From positions 1-64,000 of the forward strand of contig CAWIGB010000030.1 in NCBI GenBank assembly GCA_963835375.1: 64,000 bases of DNA, in the 5' to 3' direction. The translations under genes and the position numbers were made by a program. The DNA is from Salinisphaera sp963835375. GTDB taxonomy: Bacteria; Pseudomonadota; Gammaproteobacteria; Nevskiales; Salinisphaeraceae. Below, piece by piece: positions 1 through 9,553 of this stretch; the first letter of the stretch is position 1, and the number at the start of each line of letters is the position of its first letter. The notes below the pieces were generated by a model, which made no database searches, was not told the DNA's origin, and saw nothing but the letters and a program-made list of their open reading frames with translations.

Positions 1-60
1 GTGATTGCGTCGGCGGCCCTGTGATCGAACCCGTATCGTTCGGGGCGGCGCGCTGGGTCG

Positions 61-1786
61 CTAATCACTGATCCAGGCGATTTCGTAGGGCGCCAGCGAT
101 ATCGTGCGCTGGGCGCCGCTGATCTGGGTGGACGCGGTCACGTTCCGGCGTACGCGGGCTTCGGGCAGCATGTGCCCGGGCACCTTGACGGGTTTGTCGG
201 TGACGTTGTGCAGCGCCAGGATGGTCTGCTCGCGGGTCGAGCGTTGTACGGCGAACAGGGACGGCCCGAGGTCGACGATCGACTGGGCCGCGTCCGGATG
301 GAAGGCAGGCTGGCGCGCGCGGACCACCAGCAGGCGCTTGAGACGCGCCAGCACGCGGGCATGGTGCGAATCGATGCTGAGCTGGTAGTTGATCTCGCCG
401 CGGTCATAGCGCCGGCGGTTGATCGAGCGGCTGTGGCCCGAGGCTTCCACGCCGTCCAGGTCGTTATGGGTGCCCACGAGGCTGTGGAAATACAGCGCCG
501 GGATACCGGCCAGCGCCATCGATATCGCCTGGCTGACGACGAACCGGTCGATATGCGTCGGCGTGTCGCGTTGGTCCGGGGCGCCGAGCAGATCGTAGTA
601 GGTGATATTGAGTTCGTAGGGGCGCGTGGTGCCGTCCGACATGGCTCGGGTGGACACGAAGCCCCCGCGCTCGCGGGTGGTCGCGACCAGCGTGTCGCGT
701 TCGTCGTCCGACAGAATGCTTTCCACTGAACGCAGGCCGATACCGTCGTGGCTGGCGGTGAAATTCAGGAAATGACAGCCAGCGGGTAACGGCGGCAGGC
801 CCGACGCCCATTCGGTCAAACGCGTGGCGTCGCCGGTGAGCAGGGTGTAGGCGGTCAGCGGCGGCAGCACGAACTGGTAGGCGACGTGCGCTTCGTCGCC
901 GTCGGTGAGATACGAGATGTTCTCGGCGTGCGGGACGTTGGTCTCGGTGATCAGCTGCAGGCCCGGCGCATAATATTCGAGCACCGCGCGAAAGAACTTG
1001 ATCACGCGGTGGGTCTGCCACAGATGAATGCAGGGCGTGCCGATCTCCTTCCACAGGAAGGCCACGGCATCCAGACGCAACAGGCGCGCGCCGCGGGCGA
1101 CGTATTCGAAGATGATGTCGATGAATTCGTTCATCACCTTCGGGTTGGCGAAGTTCAGGTCGATCTGGTCGTCCGAAAACGTGGCCCAGAGATGTTTCGT
1201 GCCGCGGGCCGTGACGACTTCGGCCAGCAGCGGCGTGGCCCGCGGGCGCACCACCGAGCGCAGATCCGTGGCCGGGATCGACCTCGATGAAATAATCGCG
1301 TCCCGGGTCGGCGTCGGCCAGGTAATGCGCGAACCACACGCCCTTGCGCGAGGCGTGGTTGAGCACGAGATCGAACATCAGCGGCTTGTCGTCGGCCAGT
1401 GCATGAATATCCTCCCAGCCGCCGAAATCCGGATTGACCTCGCGGTAGTTCATCACCGAAAAGCCTTCGTCCGAGCTGTGCGGAAAGAACGGCAGGATAT
1501 GCACCGCGGTAACCGCATCGCCGATGTTCTGGGCGATGAAATCGCGTAACGTCGCCAGCGGTGCTTCGCCGGGGCGCTGCACGATATCGGGGTAGGTGAT
1601 CATGAGGTTCAGCGACTGATCCACCGCCATGTCCGTGCCGCGGGGCAGATCGTGGTGTCGTGCCGATTCCGCCATCGATTCGATGCAGTCGCGGGCGGGG
1701 CCATTCCCGTAGATCGGCGCGAGCCACTCGATGAAGATTTCCTGGGTTGCCTCGTCGGGCGTGGCGCCTCGGGCACGATCGGTCAT
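61..1786 (-). pseudogene. GH13 glucosyl phosphorylase (sucrose / glucosylglycerate phosphorylase-like), frameshifted
   Basis: Glycoside hydrolase family 13 enzyme of the sucrose/glucosylglycerate phosphorylase type, expected to phosphorolyse a glucoside to glucose-1-phosphate in the cytoplasm. Reading runs from the ATG at 1786 through the HILPFFPHSSDEGFSV and FDLVLNHAS motifs, then shifts frame near 1270-1277. After the shift come RLDAVAFLWKE (nucleophile Asp), ETNVPHAEN (acid/base Glu) and NFTASHDGIG (stabilising Asp). Removing one base from the C/G run restores the expected EVDPATDL-VVRPR junction and a protein of about 574 residues, normal for the family. All catalytic residues are intact, so a sequencing error is at least as likely as a true pseudogene. 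It stands alone, with no sugar transporter beside it. The substrate (sucrose or glucosylglycerate) cannot be decided here. Confidence 0.8.
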
Positions 1787-2047
1787 GGAGTCAGCCTGTT
1801 CTGATGTCGGGCGCAGCGACGGTGCATGGGCAGGCGCCGATGCGTTTTTTTAGTGCAGCGACGCCAGCGCGCCGGTCTCGGGATAGTCGTATCAAGATAC
1901 ATACCAGACCACCGCCCTCGGCGCCCTGTGGCAAGCCTTCGCGATCATCGCGCGCAACGCCTAATATGAGTACATGAGCGGTCGACGACTCCGGGTTCGA
2001 ATCCAGCAGACAGTGTGTGCCAACGCAGCCGAGGGCGGGATTTTGTC

Positions 2048-3421
2048 GTGCGCTTGCTGATCAAGACGCTGGCCTGGGGTGTGGCGGTGCTGGCATTGCT
2101 GTGCGTGGCCGCGCCGTACGGCGTTGGCTGGCTGCTCGCCGGACGCTTCGATCAGGCCGTGTCGCATCTGTCGGTGCCGGGTTATCTGCAGGTCGTGCGC
2201 CGGCATTTTGACCGTGGCTGGTTCGTGTCCCATGCCACCGTGGTACTGCGACCCATCGGGCCGCTCTGTCATACGAAACCCTGCCCGGCGGTCACGCTCC
2301 ACAGCCGGATCGATCACGGACCTCTGGCCTGGGGCGCGGAGCCCGTGTCGCTGGTCCCGGTACTCGCGGTGGTCAAGACCCGGGCCGACCTGATATCGCT
2401 CTGGCCGCGTTACGTCTTCTCGCCGGCGCCCGGGCCGCTGACCGTCACCTCGCGGGTGCGCATGGACAGCCGTGGCCAGGCCGACCTCGTGCTCGCGGGC
2501 ATAACGTTCGACGTCGCGCGGCAGAAGCCGGTCGCCCACGTCGAAACCGCGACCGTCTCGGGCACGTTGGACTCGGGCCTGCTCGCGCGCCGGATCGACG
2601 GTGTGACCCTGGATTGGCCGTCGTTCTCGCTGGTACGGCAATCCGCGGGGCATCTCGGCTGGCGCCACGTGCATTTCCAGGCGCGGCCGGTGGCCGACGG
2701 GGTGCTGGCCGACCGGCGATTCACGGCCGACTCGATCACCCTGGACGACGGCAGCGGCGATGCCACCCGCCTGACCGATCTGAAGATCGTAACGCGCCAG
2801 CCGGCCCCCGGTACGACCGTGGTCTCGCTCAAGATCGGCAAGCTCGTGCTGCCCGACAACACCCAAGGCACATTCATTGTGCATGCCCGTCAGCACGGGA
2901 TGCGGCCGATGGTCTGGGCCACGCTGCCCGGCCGCTGGAGCCGGCTCGGAGGCTGGTCGGGCGGCGCGCTGAATACCCCCGAGCTGTATCGCGATGTGCT
3001 GCCGCGGTTGTTGCCGCCGGGATCGCAAGTGCGGGTCGATCGGATCGAATTGGCTACGCGCGACGGTGCGATCCGCGCTCAGGCGCACCTGCAGATACCG
3101 CAGGATTTCAAGCCGACAGACAGCGCGGTCGCGTGGCTGTCGCAGTTGCAGGCGCGGCTGCAGCTTTCGTTGCCGCGGCCCATTCTGCGTCGGCTGGTGC
3201 GGCGTACGCTCGGGCCGGCCGACAGCGCCCGGCCCAAGGCCGCCATCGATGCCCGCGTGCACGAACTGCTGGCGCGGGATCTGATCGCGCCGGCCGATGG
3301 CGGCGGGCGCTATGTCGTGCAAGTTGTGCTGGATGAGGGGCATATGGCGATCAACGGGCGCAACCGCCCTGAATGGCGGGTGCTGGTCGACCAGTTCCAA
3401 GCAGCAGCACAGGGGCTCTGA
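2048..3421 (+). CDS. YdgA/DUF945-like membrane-anchored protein
   Basis: Protein of about 457 residues resembling the YdgA/DUF945 family, whose function is not established. One N-terminal hydrophobic segment (residues about 4-25) predicts a signal anchor, with the rest in the periplasm. The body is rich in beta-type segments such as HSRIDHGPLAWG, typical of the family. I chose the GTG at 2048 because a GAGGGCGGG Shine-Dalgarno sits about 8 bases upstream and the hydrophobic segment then starts directly. An in-frame start at 2015 would add eleven polar residues. It is a single gene, with the divergent phosphorylase on one side and mnmG on the other. Family assignment is from overall pattern only. 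Confidence 0.6.
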   Translation: MRLLIKTLAWGVAVLALLCVAAPYGVGWLLAGRFDQAVSHLSVPGYLQVVRRHFDRGWFVSHATVVLRPIGPLCHTKPCPAVTLHSRIDHGPLAWGAEPVSLVPVLAVVKTRADLISLWPRYVFSPAPGPLTVTSRVRMDSRGQADLVLAGITFDVARQKPVAHVETATVSGTLDSGLLARRIDGVTLDWPSFSLVRQSAGHLGWRHVHFQARPVADGVLADRRFTADSITLDDGSGDATRLTDLKIVTRQPAPGTTVVSLKIGKLVLPDNTQGTFIVHARQHGMRPMVWATLPGRWSRLGGWSGGALNTPELYRDVLPRLLPPGSQVRVDRIELATRDGAIRAQAHLQIPQDFKPTDSAVAWLSQLQARLQLSLPRPILRRLVRRTLGPADSARPKAAIDARVHELLARDLIAPADGGGRYVVQVVLDEGHMAINGRNRPEWRVLVDQFQAAAQGL

Positions 3422-3607
3422 CCCCTCGGCAACGAGTCTCGCGAGACGCTGTGACATGCGCTCGAGCCGGCGTCTTTGCATGCCGATGGCTGGTCGATGG
3501 TTGGAAATAATATTGAACAGCCGACACGGCGCCCCCCTTGCGACGGCCGATTCGACCGCGTGGCCTCATATTTGACCGCGTTCATCTCGGAATCTTGCAT
3601 CAGGCGT

Positions 3608-3613
3608 TATAAT
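3608..3613 (+). promoter_or_regulatory. -10 element upstream of mnmG
   Basis: A perfect TATAAT lies about 120 bases before the mnmG start, in the otherwise gene-free stretch 3422-3732. No good -35 hexamer is found at 16-18 bases; TTGACC at 3572 is too far away. I see nothing else supportable in this gap. Confidence 0.35.
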
Positions 3614-3732
3614 CCCGCGTCTTTCGATCTGGCGCTCGATGCGCCGGCCGTGCATTCAGCGGCTTGCAGCGCGCCTTATGCGCCTGCTGCGGATCCTCTC
3701 GAACAACACGCCCGCGCAGGGCACGTATTGCT

Positions 3733-5649
3733 ATGACCCACAGCCAGACCCAGTTCGACGTCATTGTGGTGGGCGGCGGCCACGCCGGCACCGAGGCTGC
3801 GACCGCAGCGGCCCGGGCCGGATCACGCACGCTGCTTTTGACCGACAACATCGAAACCATCGGCCAGATGTCCTGTAACCCGGCGATCGGCGGTATCGGC
3901 AAGGGCCACCTCGTGCGCGAGATCGATGCACTGGGCGGTGTGATGGCGCGTGCCGCCGATCGCGGCGGCATCCAGTTCCGTACCCTCAACGCCCGCAAGG
4001 GTCCGGCCGTGCGCGCCACCCGCGCCCAAGCCGATCGCGCGCTGTACAAGGCGGCGGTGCGGGAGATCGTGGAAAACCAGCCGAATCTGCATCTGTTCCA
4101 GCAGTCGGTGGCCGATCTGATCGTCGATAACGGGCATGTCGCCGGCGTGATGACGGCGATGGGCCTGGCGTTCAATGCGCCGACGGTAGTGCTGACGGTC
4201 GGCACCTTCCTCGGCGGGACGATCCATGTCGGCGAGAAACGCTTCGGCGGTGGTCGAGCCGGTGATGCGCCGTCCAACGCGCTGGCCGAGCGTCTGCGGG
4301 CACTGGATCTGCCGGTCGGCCGGTTGAAGACCGGCACGCCCCCGCGCATCGATGCCAAGTCGATCGATTATTCGCAGCTGGCCGAGCAGCCGGGTGACAC
4401 GCCGGCGCCGGTCTTCTCGTTCATGGGTCGCCGGGCGGAACATCCGCAGCAGATGCCCTGTCATATCACCTACACTAACGCGCGCACGCACGAGCTCATT
4501 CGTGAGCGGCTGCACGAATCCGCGATCTATTCCGGCGCCATCGATTCGGCCGGGCCGCGTTATTGTCCGTCGATCGAGGACAAGGTGGTGCGTTTCGCCG
4601 ACAAGGACAGTCATCAGATCTTCATCGAGCCGGAAGGGCTGACCGCGGCCGAGGTCTATCCCAACGGCATTTCCACCAGCCTGTCGTTCGAGACCCAGCT
4701 GGCCCTGGTGCGCACCATCGAGGGCTTCGAGAACGCGCATATCACGCGTCCCGGCTATGCCATCGAATACGATTATTTCGATCCGCGGGCTCTCGACTAC
4801 AGTCTCGAGACGAAAGCGATCGGCGGGCTGTATTTCGCCGGCCAGATCAACGGCACGACCGGCTACGAGGAAGCCGCGGCGCAAGGGCTGCTGGCCGGCA
4901 TCAATGCCGCGCGAGCGGCCGCAGGCGAGCCTGCCTGGTGGCCGGCGCGCCACGAAGCCTATATCGGCGTGCTGGTCGACGACCTGATCACCCGCGGCAC
5001 GATCGAGCCATATCGCATGTTCACATCGCGTGCCGAGCATCGCCTGCTGCTGCGCGAAGACAACGCCGACGAGCGTCTGACGCCCGCCGGTCGTGCCCTC
5101 GGCCTGGTCGACGATGCGCGCTGGTCGGCGTTCTCCGCCAAGCGCGAGGCCGTGGTCGCCGAACAGTCGCGCCTGGCCGCCATCACCATCAAACCGCGCG
5201 ATCTGGGCGCGGATCGCGGCGAGGCGCTGCTTGGCGGTCCGCTCAAGGAAGCCACGCCGGCTGCCGACCTGTTGAAGCGCCCGGGGATCGGGCACGCGGA
5301 TCTGGCGGGCCTGGCCATGATCGGCCCGGCCAACACGGGGGCGCTGTCGGCCGAGACGTCGGCGGCGGTGGGTGAGCAGGTCGAGATTCAGGCCAAGTAC
5401 GCCGGCTACATCGCCCGCCAGGCCGAGGAAATCGAACGCGCGGCCGCCCACGAGGCGACGGTTTTGCCGGCGGATATCGATTACACGGCGGTCACCGGCC
5501 TGTCCAACGAGCTGACCGGCAAACTCGCCGAGGTTCGCCCGGCGACCATCGGCCAGGCCGCGCGTATTCCGGGTATGACGCCGGCGGCGATTTCCCTGCT
5601 GCTGGTACACCTCAAGAAATCCGGCGCGAAACTTGCAAAGAGCGCCTAG
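3733..5649 (+). CDS. mnmG: tRNA uridine-5-carboxymethylaminomethyl modification enzyme MnmG (GidA)
   Basis: FAD-dependent enzyme that, with MnmE, installs the 5-carboxymethylaminomethyl group on wobble uridine 34 of several tRNAs. The 638-residue product has the dinucleotide-binding GGGHAGTEAA at residues 14-23, MSCNPAIGGIGKGH at about 46-59 (including the family-conserved Cys48), the TGTPPRID motif and the C-terminal MnmE-binding helical domain. I chose the ATG at 3733 because the protein then begins directly before the FAD fold, and AGGG lies upstream. In many bacteria mnmG is followed by rsmG-parA-parB near oriC. Here none of these follows: a dispersed repeat and an opp operon come next, and parB lies 37 kb away. 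The stop codon is the TAG of a CTAG where the repeat begins. Confidence 0.97.
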   Translation: MTHSQTQFDVIVVGGGHAGTEAATAAARAGSRTLLLTDNIETIGQMSCNPAIGGIGKGHLVREIDALGGVMARAADRGGIQFRTLNARKGPAVRATRAQADRALYKAAVREIVENQPNLHLFQQSVADLIVDNGHVAGVMTAMGLAFNAPTVVLTVGTFLGGTIHVGEKRFGGGRAGDAPSNALAERLRALDLPVGRLKTGTPPRIDAKSIDYSQLAEQPGDTPAPVFSFMGRRAEHPQQMPCHITYTNARTHELIRERLHESAIYSGAIDSAGPRYCPSIEDKVVRFADKDSHQIFIEPEGLTAAEVYPNGISTSLSFETQLALVRTIEGFENAHITRPGYAIEYDYFDPRALDYSLETKAIGGLYFAGQINGTTGYEEAAAQGLLAGINAARAAAGEPAWWPARHEAYIGVLVDDLITRGTIEPYRMFTSRAEHRLLLREDNADERLTPAGRALGLVDDARWSAFSAKREAVVAEQSRLAAITIKPRDLGADRGEALLGGPLKEATPAADLLKRPGIGHADLAGLAMIGPANTGALSAETSAAVGEQVEIQAKYAGYIARQAEEIERAAAHEATVLPADIDYTAVTGLSNELTGKLAEVRPATIGQAARIPGMTPAAISLLLVHLKKSGAKLAKSA

Positions 5650-5866
5650 CGCTTGTGAACACGCGCCGCGCGTGGCGCGCCAGAGGCTGTTTTCGTTTAG
5701 GACAAGGCGTCGGGAGCGCCGTGTAGCGGGGCTGTACAAGCGAGCGCCGACGCTGCATTGCACGAGCCCGAATATATTCGAGCAGCCACCGGCCCTTCGA
5801 GTTGCGCGCCCTGGTCGACCCAATAGGCGCGCCTTGCGGGCCCCTGATTTTGGGCGGCAACGCGAC
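5647..5866 (+). repeat. Dispersed intergenic repeat, copy 1 (plus orientation)
   Basis: The 360-base gap after mnmG holds copy 1 of a repeat found three more times in this window (35352-35494 minus, 38679-38922 plus, 54946-55156 minus). Shared blocks with copy 2, in order: CTAG at the start (the mnmG stop), a GGCGCGCC block, GGCTGTTTTCGT, GGACAAGGCG, a GCCGT-GTA block, GCGAGC, ACGCTG, CCCGAATATATTCG and finally GGGCGGCAACGCGACC. Copy 1 carries about 65 extra bases between the last two blocks. No open reading frame, transposase or target duplication is visible. The rest of the gap to 6010 shows only the oppA leader. Confidence 0.7.
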
Positions 5867-6010
5867 CCACGCGCATCGCGTTGACAGGCTCTGGTCGAAG
5901 TCGGTGTCGCGGCCCGGCGTGCCGTAGCCCCTTGGTCTAACGCCCGGGTCGGTCGTGGTTTTCTTGGTGTAGGCTGCCCGGTTTCAGGGGGGCGGTCGAA
6001 AAGAGGTTAC

Positions 6011-7673
6011 ATGCGCCGATTTTGCGTTCTCAGCATCGTGCTGCTGACCTGTGTCTGGCTGAACGGCTGCGGCGGCAGTGACGATCAGGGCTTTCCGAAC
6101 CGCATTCAGCCCGACATCGCCCCCGACGGCACCAAGACACTGCGCATGGGCAACGGCGCGGAGCCGGAATCGTTGGATCCGGGCCAAATCCAGCGGCGTG
6201 CCGGCGGCCAATATCGAGGTCAATCTCTACGAGGGGTTGGTCACCCATGCCGCCGACGGCAAGCTCGTTCCCGGCGATGCCAAGTCGTGGGATGTGAGCC
6301 CCGACAAGACCACCTACACCTTCCATCTACGCCGCAACGCCAAATGGTCGAACGGGGCGCCGGTCACCGCCCAGCAGTATGTCTACAGCCTGCGCCGCGC
6401 GGTGGCGCCGGCGACGGCCTCGCCGTATGCGGATATCCATTCGCCGATCGTCAACGCCAGCGCGATCACCGATAACAAGAAGCCGCTCGATGCGCTCGGT
6501 GTGAAGGCACTGGACGCCCATACCCTGCAGGTCCGGCTCAGAAAGCCGACGCCCTTCTTTCTGAACACGCTGGCGCATCCCAGCAGCTTTCCGGTCTACC
6601 CGCCGGCGGTGAATAAATGGGGCAACTCGTTCACGCAGCCGGGGCATGCGGTCACCAACGGCCCCTATGAAATGCAGAGCTGGCGGGTCAACGACAAGAT
6701 CGCGCTCAAGCGCAACCCGTATTTCTGGGACAACAAGGATACGAAGATCGATCGGGTCGTGTTCTATCCGATCACCGACGGCAACTCCGAATTGTCGCGC
6801 TATCAGGCGGGCACCCTGGATTGGACCTACGGCGTGCCGTCGTCGAAGATCCAGATGATCAAGGATCGCGTGCCCGATCAGTACAAGGCGGTGCCGACGC
6901 TCGGCAGCTATTATCTTGATTTCAACATCACGAAGCCGCCGTTCAAGGATAACCGCAAGCTGCGCCTGGCGCTGTCGATGGCGCTTGATCGCCAGGTGAT
7001 GGTGGACAAGATCCTGCGCGGCAACGAGCCGCCGGGCTACAGCTGGGTGCCGGGGGTGGTACGCGGCTACAAAAGCGTGCAGTTCCCTTGGGCGGACTGG
7101 TCGGATGCCAAGCGCGAAGCCCGCGCTCGCCAGCTTTATCACGAAGCCGGCTATTCCAGGGAGCATCCGCTCAAGGCCGATCTGCTGTATGTCTCCAGCA
7201 GCGAGAACGAGAAACGCATCTCGATCGTGGCCGCCGCCATGTGGCGCAAGGTGCTCGGTGCGCAGATCACCACGACCAACCAGGAATGGAAGGTCTATCT
7301 GCAGACCGCACGGCGCAAGACCGATACCGAGCTCGTGTTCGCCGGCTGGATCGGTGACTATCAGGATCCGAATACCTTCTTCTCGATCATGAAGGCGGCC
7401 TCGGGCAACAACTACACTGGCTACGCGAGCCCGGTCTACGACCGCCTGATCTCGGCCTCGGAGCACACGCCGAACGGGCCCAAGCGCACGAAGCTGATGC
7501 ACAAGGCCGAGGCCACACTGCTGCACGACAGCCCGATCATCCCGCTGTTCTTCGTGACCTCGCATCATCTGGTCAAGCCGTACGTGAAAGGCTTCGAGCC
7601 CAACCCGCTGGATCAGTACTACGCGCGCTATTTCGATATCGTTCCGGCGAAAAGTCCGGGGAACGCGCGATGA
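6011..7673 (+). pseudogene. oppA: OppA-type oligopeptide-binding lipoprotein, frameshifted
   Basis: Periplasmic solute-binding protein (SBP family 5) that delivers peptides to the OppBC permease. The start at 6011 gives a lipoprotein signal with lipobox LNGC (Cys20), then TLRMGNGAEPESLDPG. The frame breaks at 6182-6187, where GGGCCAAA should be GGGCAAA. The second frame continues SSGVPAANIEVNLYEGL and covers the rest of the family, including GNSELSRYQAGTLDW and the C-terminal FVTSHHLVKPYVKGF. The repaired product is about 553 residues, normal for OppA. It is followed by oppBCD in the same direction. With every domain present and a one-base change in a G/C-rich stretch, a sequence error is likely. 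As given, translation would stop early. Confidence 0.85.
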
Positions 7674-7742
7674 GCAGCGAGCCCCACCGGCGCCGAATCC
7701 GCATCGCCGCACGCGTGATCATTCTTCAGGGGAGCTGAGCCG

Positions 7743-8657
7743 ATGTTGTCCTATGTTGTGCGCCGGCTCCTCGGTGCGATTCCGACTCTTTTCGTACTGC
7801 TGACGCTGTCGTTCCTGCTGGTCCATCTGGCGCCGGGCAGTCCGTTCGATACGGCGCGCCAGATGCCGCCGGAGATCAAGGCCAATCTGATGGCCAAATA
7901 TCATCTCGATGAACCGATTTACGAGCAGTACGGCCGTTATCTGGTCAATATCGCGCATTTCGATTTCGGGCCGTCGTATCAATACAAGGACACGACCGTG
8001 AACAGCCTGATCGCGGCCGGTTTCCCGGTCTCGCTCACGGTCGGCGGTTTTGCGTTGCTGATTGCATTGGCGCTGGGCGTGCCGCTGGGCATGCTGGCCG
8101 CGGTCCGCCAGAACCAGGCGGCGGATTACACGGCGTCGGCGTTCGCGTTGCTGGGCATCTCCATTCCCAACTTCGTGATCGGGCCGCTGCTGATTCTATG
8201 GTTCGCGGTCGATAACGACTGGCTGCCGGCCGGCGGGCTCGGCGGCTGGCAAAGCTATGTCCTGCCGGTGATCGCGCTGGCCGTTGCCTTCATCGCCTAT
8301 GTGGCCCGGCTGATGCGGGCCTCGACCATCGAAGTGATGCGCTCCAACTACGTGCGCACCGCACGGGCCAAGGGGCTGTCGTCGTATCGCATCTTCTTCG
8401 TGCACGTGCTGCCGGCGGCGATTTTGCCGGTGGTGTCGTTTCTCGGTCCGGCAACGGCGGCGATCCTGACGGGTTCGGTGGTCATCGAGCAGGTGTTCGG
8501 CATACCGGGTCTGGGCCGGTTCTTCGTCAATGGCGCGCTCAATCGCGACTACACGCTCGTGCTCGGCATCACGCTCTTCTACGGCATCATCATCATCTTC
8601 TTCAATCTGATCGTGGATATTCTCTACGGCTGGCTCGACCCGCGGGTGGCCTATTGA
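7743..8657 (+). CDS. oppB: Oligopeptide ABC transporter permease OppB
   Basis: Inner-membrane permease subunit, 304 residues, the size of E. coli OppB. It begins with the typical YVVRRLLGAIPTLFVLLTLSF first membrane helix and has five further hydrophobic segments. The cytoplasmic EAA-type loop (RTARAKGLSSYRIFFVHVLPAA) contacts the ATPases, and the C-terminus has the conserved LYGWLDPRVAY. A Shine-Dalgarno AGGGGAG lies 7-8 bases before the ATG. The stop codon overlaps the oppC start by one base (TGATG), so translation is coupled. It works with OppA, OppC, OppD and, presumably, the displaced OppF. Confidence 0.93.
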   Translation: MLSYVVRRLLGAIPTLFVLLTLSFLLVHLAPGSPFDTARQMPPEIKANLMAKYHLDEPIYEQYGRYLVNIAHFDFGPSYQYKDTTVNSLIAAGFPVSLTVGGFALLIALALGVPLGMLAAVRQNQAADYTASAFALLGISIPNFVIGPLLILWFAVDNDWLPAGGLGGWQSYVLPVIALAVAFIAYVARLMRASTIEVMRSNYVRTARAKGLSSYRIFFVHVLPAAILPVVSFLGPATAAILTGSVVIEQVFGIPGLGRFFVNGALNRDYTLVLGITLFYGIIIIFFNLIVDILYGWLDPRVAY

Positions 8658-9544
8658 TGCTGCTACGCAAGCGAAACAAGCTGGAGAAAGCCGCGGCCGG
8701 CAACAGTCTCGGGCGCGATGCCATGCGCCGCCTGCGAGCCAACAAGGCCGCCATGGGGTCGATCATCGTGCTCGGGCTGATCGTGCTGATGGTGATCGTC
8801 GCGCCCTGGCTGACGCCCAACAACTATTTCAGTCAGGACTACAACTCGATCTGGACCGCGCCCACGCTGGCGCACGGCCATATCTTCGGCACCGACAGCG
8901 TCGGCCGCGATCTGTTCGTGCGCACCATGGTCGGCGGGCGAATATCGCTCATGGTGGGCGTGGTCACGGCGATCGTGAGTCTGATCATCGGCGTGGTCTA
9001 CGGCGCCACCGCCGGCTACGTCGGCGGCCGAGTGGACGGCTTTCTGATGCGTACGGTGGATGTGCTCTATGCGCTGCCGTTCTTCTTCTTCGTCATCCTG
9101 CTGGTGGTGTACTTCGGTCAGAACCTGTTTCTGATGTTCATCGCCATCGGCGCGGTGAGCTGGCTCGACATGGCGCGCATCGTGCGCGGCCAGACCCTGA
9201 CCATAAAGCAGCAGCCCTATGTCGAGGCGGCGCGCATGGCGGGTGCTTCCGGCCCGGCCATCATTGCCCGCCATGTCGTGCCGAATCTGCTCGGTCTGAT
9301 CATCGTCTACGTCACGCTCACGATTCCGCAGGTGATGCTGTTCGAGTCGTTCCTGAGCTATCTCGGGCTTGGCGTGCAGGAACCCATGACCTCGTGGGGC
9401 GCGCTGATCAACGACGGCACCGGTGAGATGACCGTCGCGCCCTATCTGTTGATCATTCCGTCGATCTTCCTGGCGGTCACGCTGTTCTGCTTCAACTTTA
9501 TCGGCGACGGGCTGCGCGACGCCCTCGATCCCAACGATCGCTAG
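8657..9544 (+). CDS. oppC: Oligopeptide ABC transporter permease OppC
   Basis: Second permease subunit, 295 residues. The N-terminal OppC domain contains the first membrane helix (about residues 33-55: SIIVLGLIVLMVIVAPW) followed by HIFGTDSVGRDLF, the sequence that marks OppC/DppC proteins. The EAA loop is VEAARMAGASGPAIIARHVVPN and the C-terminal signature is FIGDGLRDALDPNDR. I chose the ATG at 8657, which overlaps the oppB stop; a TTG one codon earlier is also possible. It is ten bases from oppD, in the same operon. Confidence 0.93.
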   Translation: MLLRKRNKLEKAAAGNSLGRDAMRRLRANKAAMGSIIVLGLIVLMVIVAPWLTPNNYFSQDYNSIWTAPTLAHGHIFGTDSVGRDLFVRTMVGGRISLMVGVVTAIVSLIIGVVYGATAGYVGGRVDGFLMRTVDVLYALPFFFFVILLVVYFGQNLFLMFIAIGAVSWLDMARIVRGQTLTIKQQPYVEAARMAGASGPAIIARHVVPNLLGLIIVYVTLTIPQVMLFESFLSYLGLGVQEPMTSWGALINDGTGEMTVAPYLLIIPSIFLAVTLFCFNFIGDGLRDALDPNDR

Positions 9545-9553
9545 GTTCCGCTC

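Noticed and set aside
1986..2010. GGTTCGAATCC, a tRNA T-loop-like sequence before the DUF945 gene
   Set aside because: The flanking 5-base arms pair poorly (CCGGG with CCAGC), and no D-arm, anticodon arm or acceptor stem is found upstream. At most a tRNA relic.
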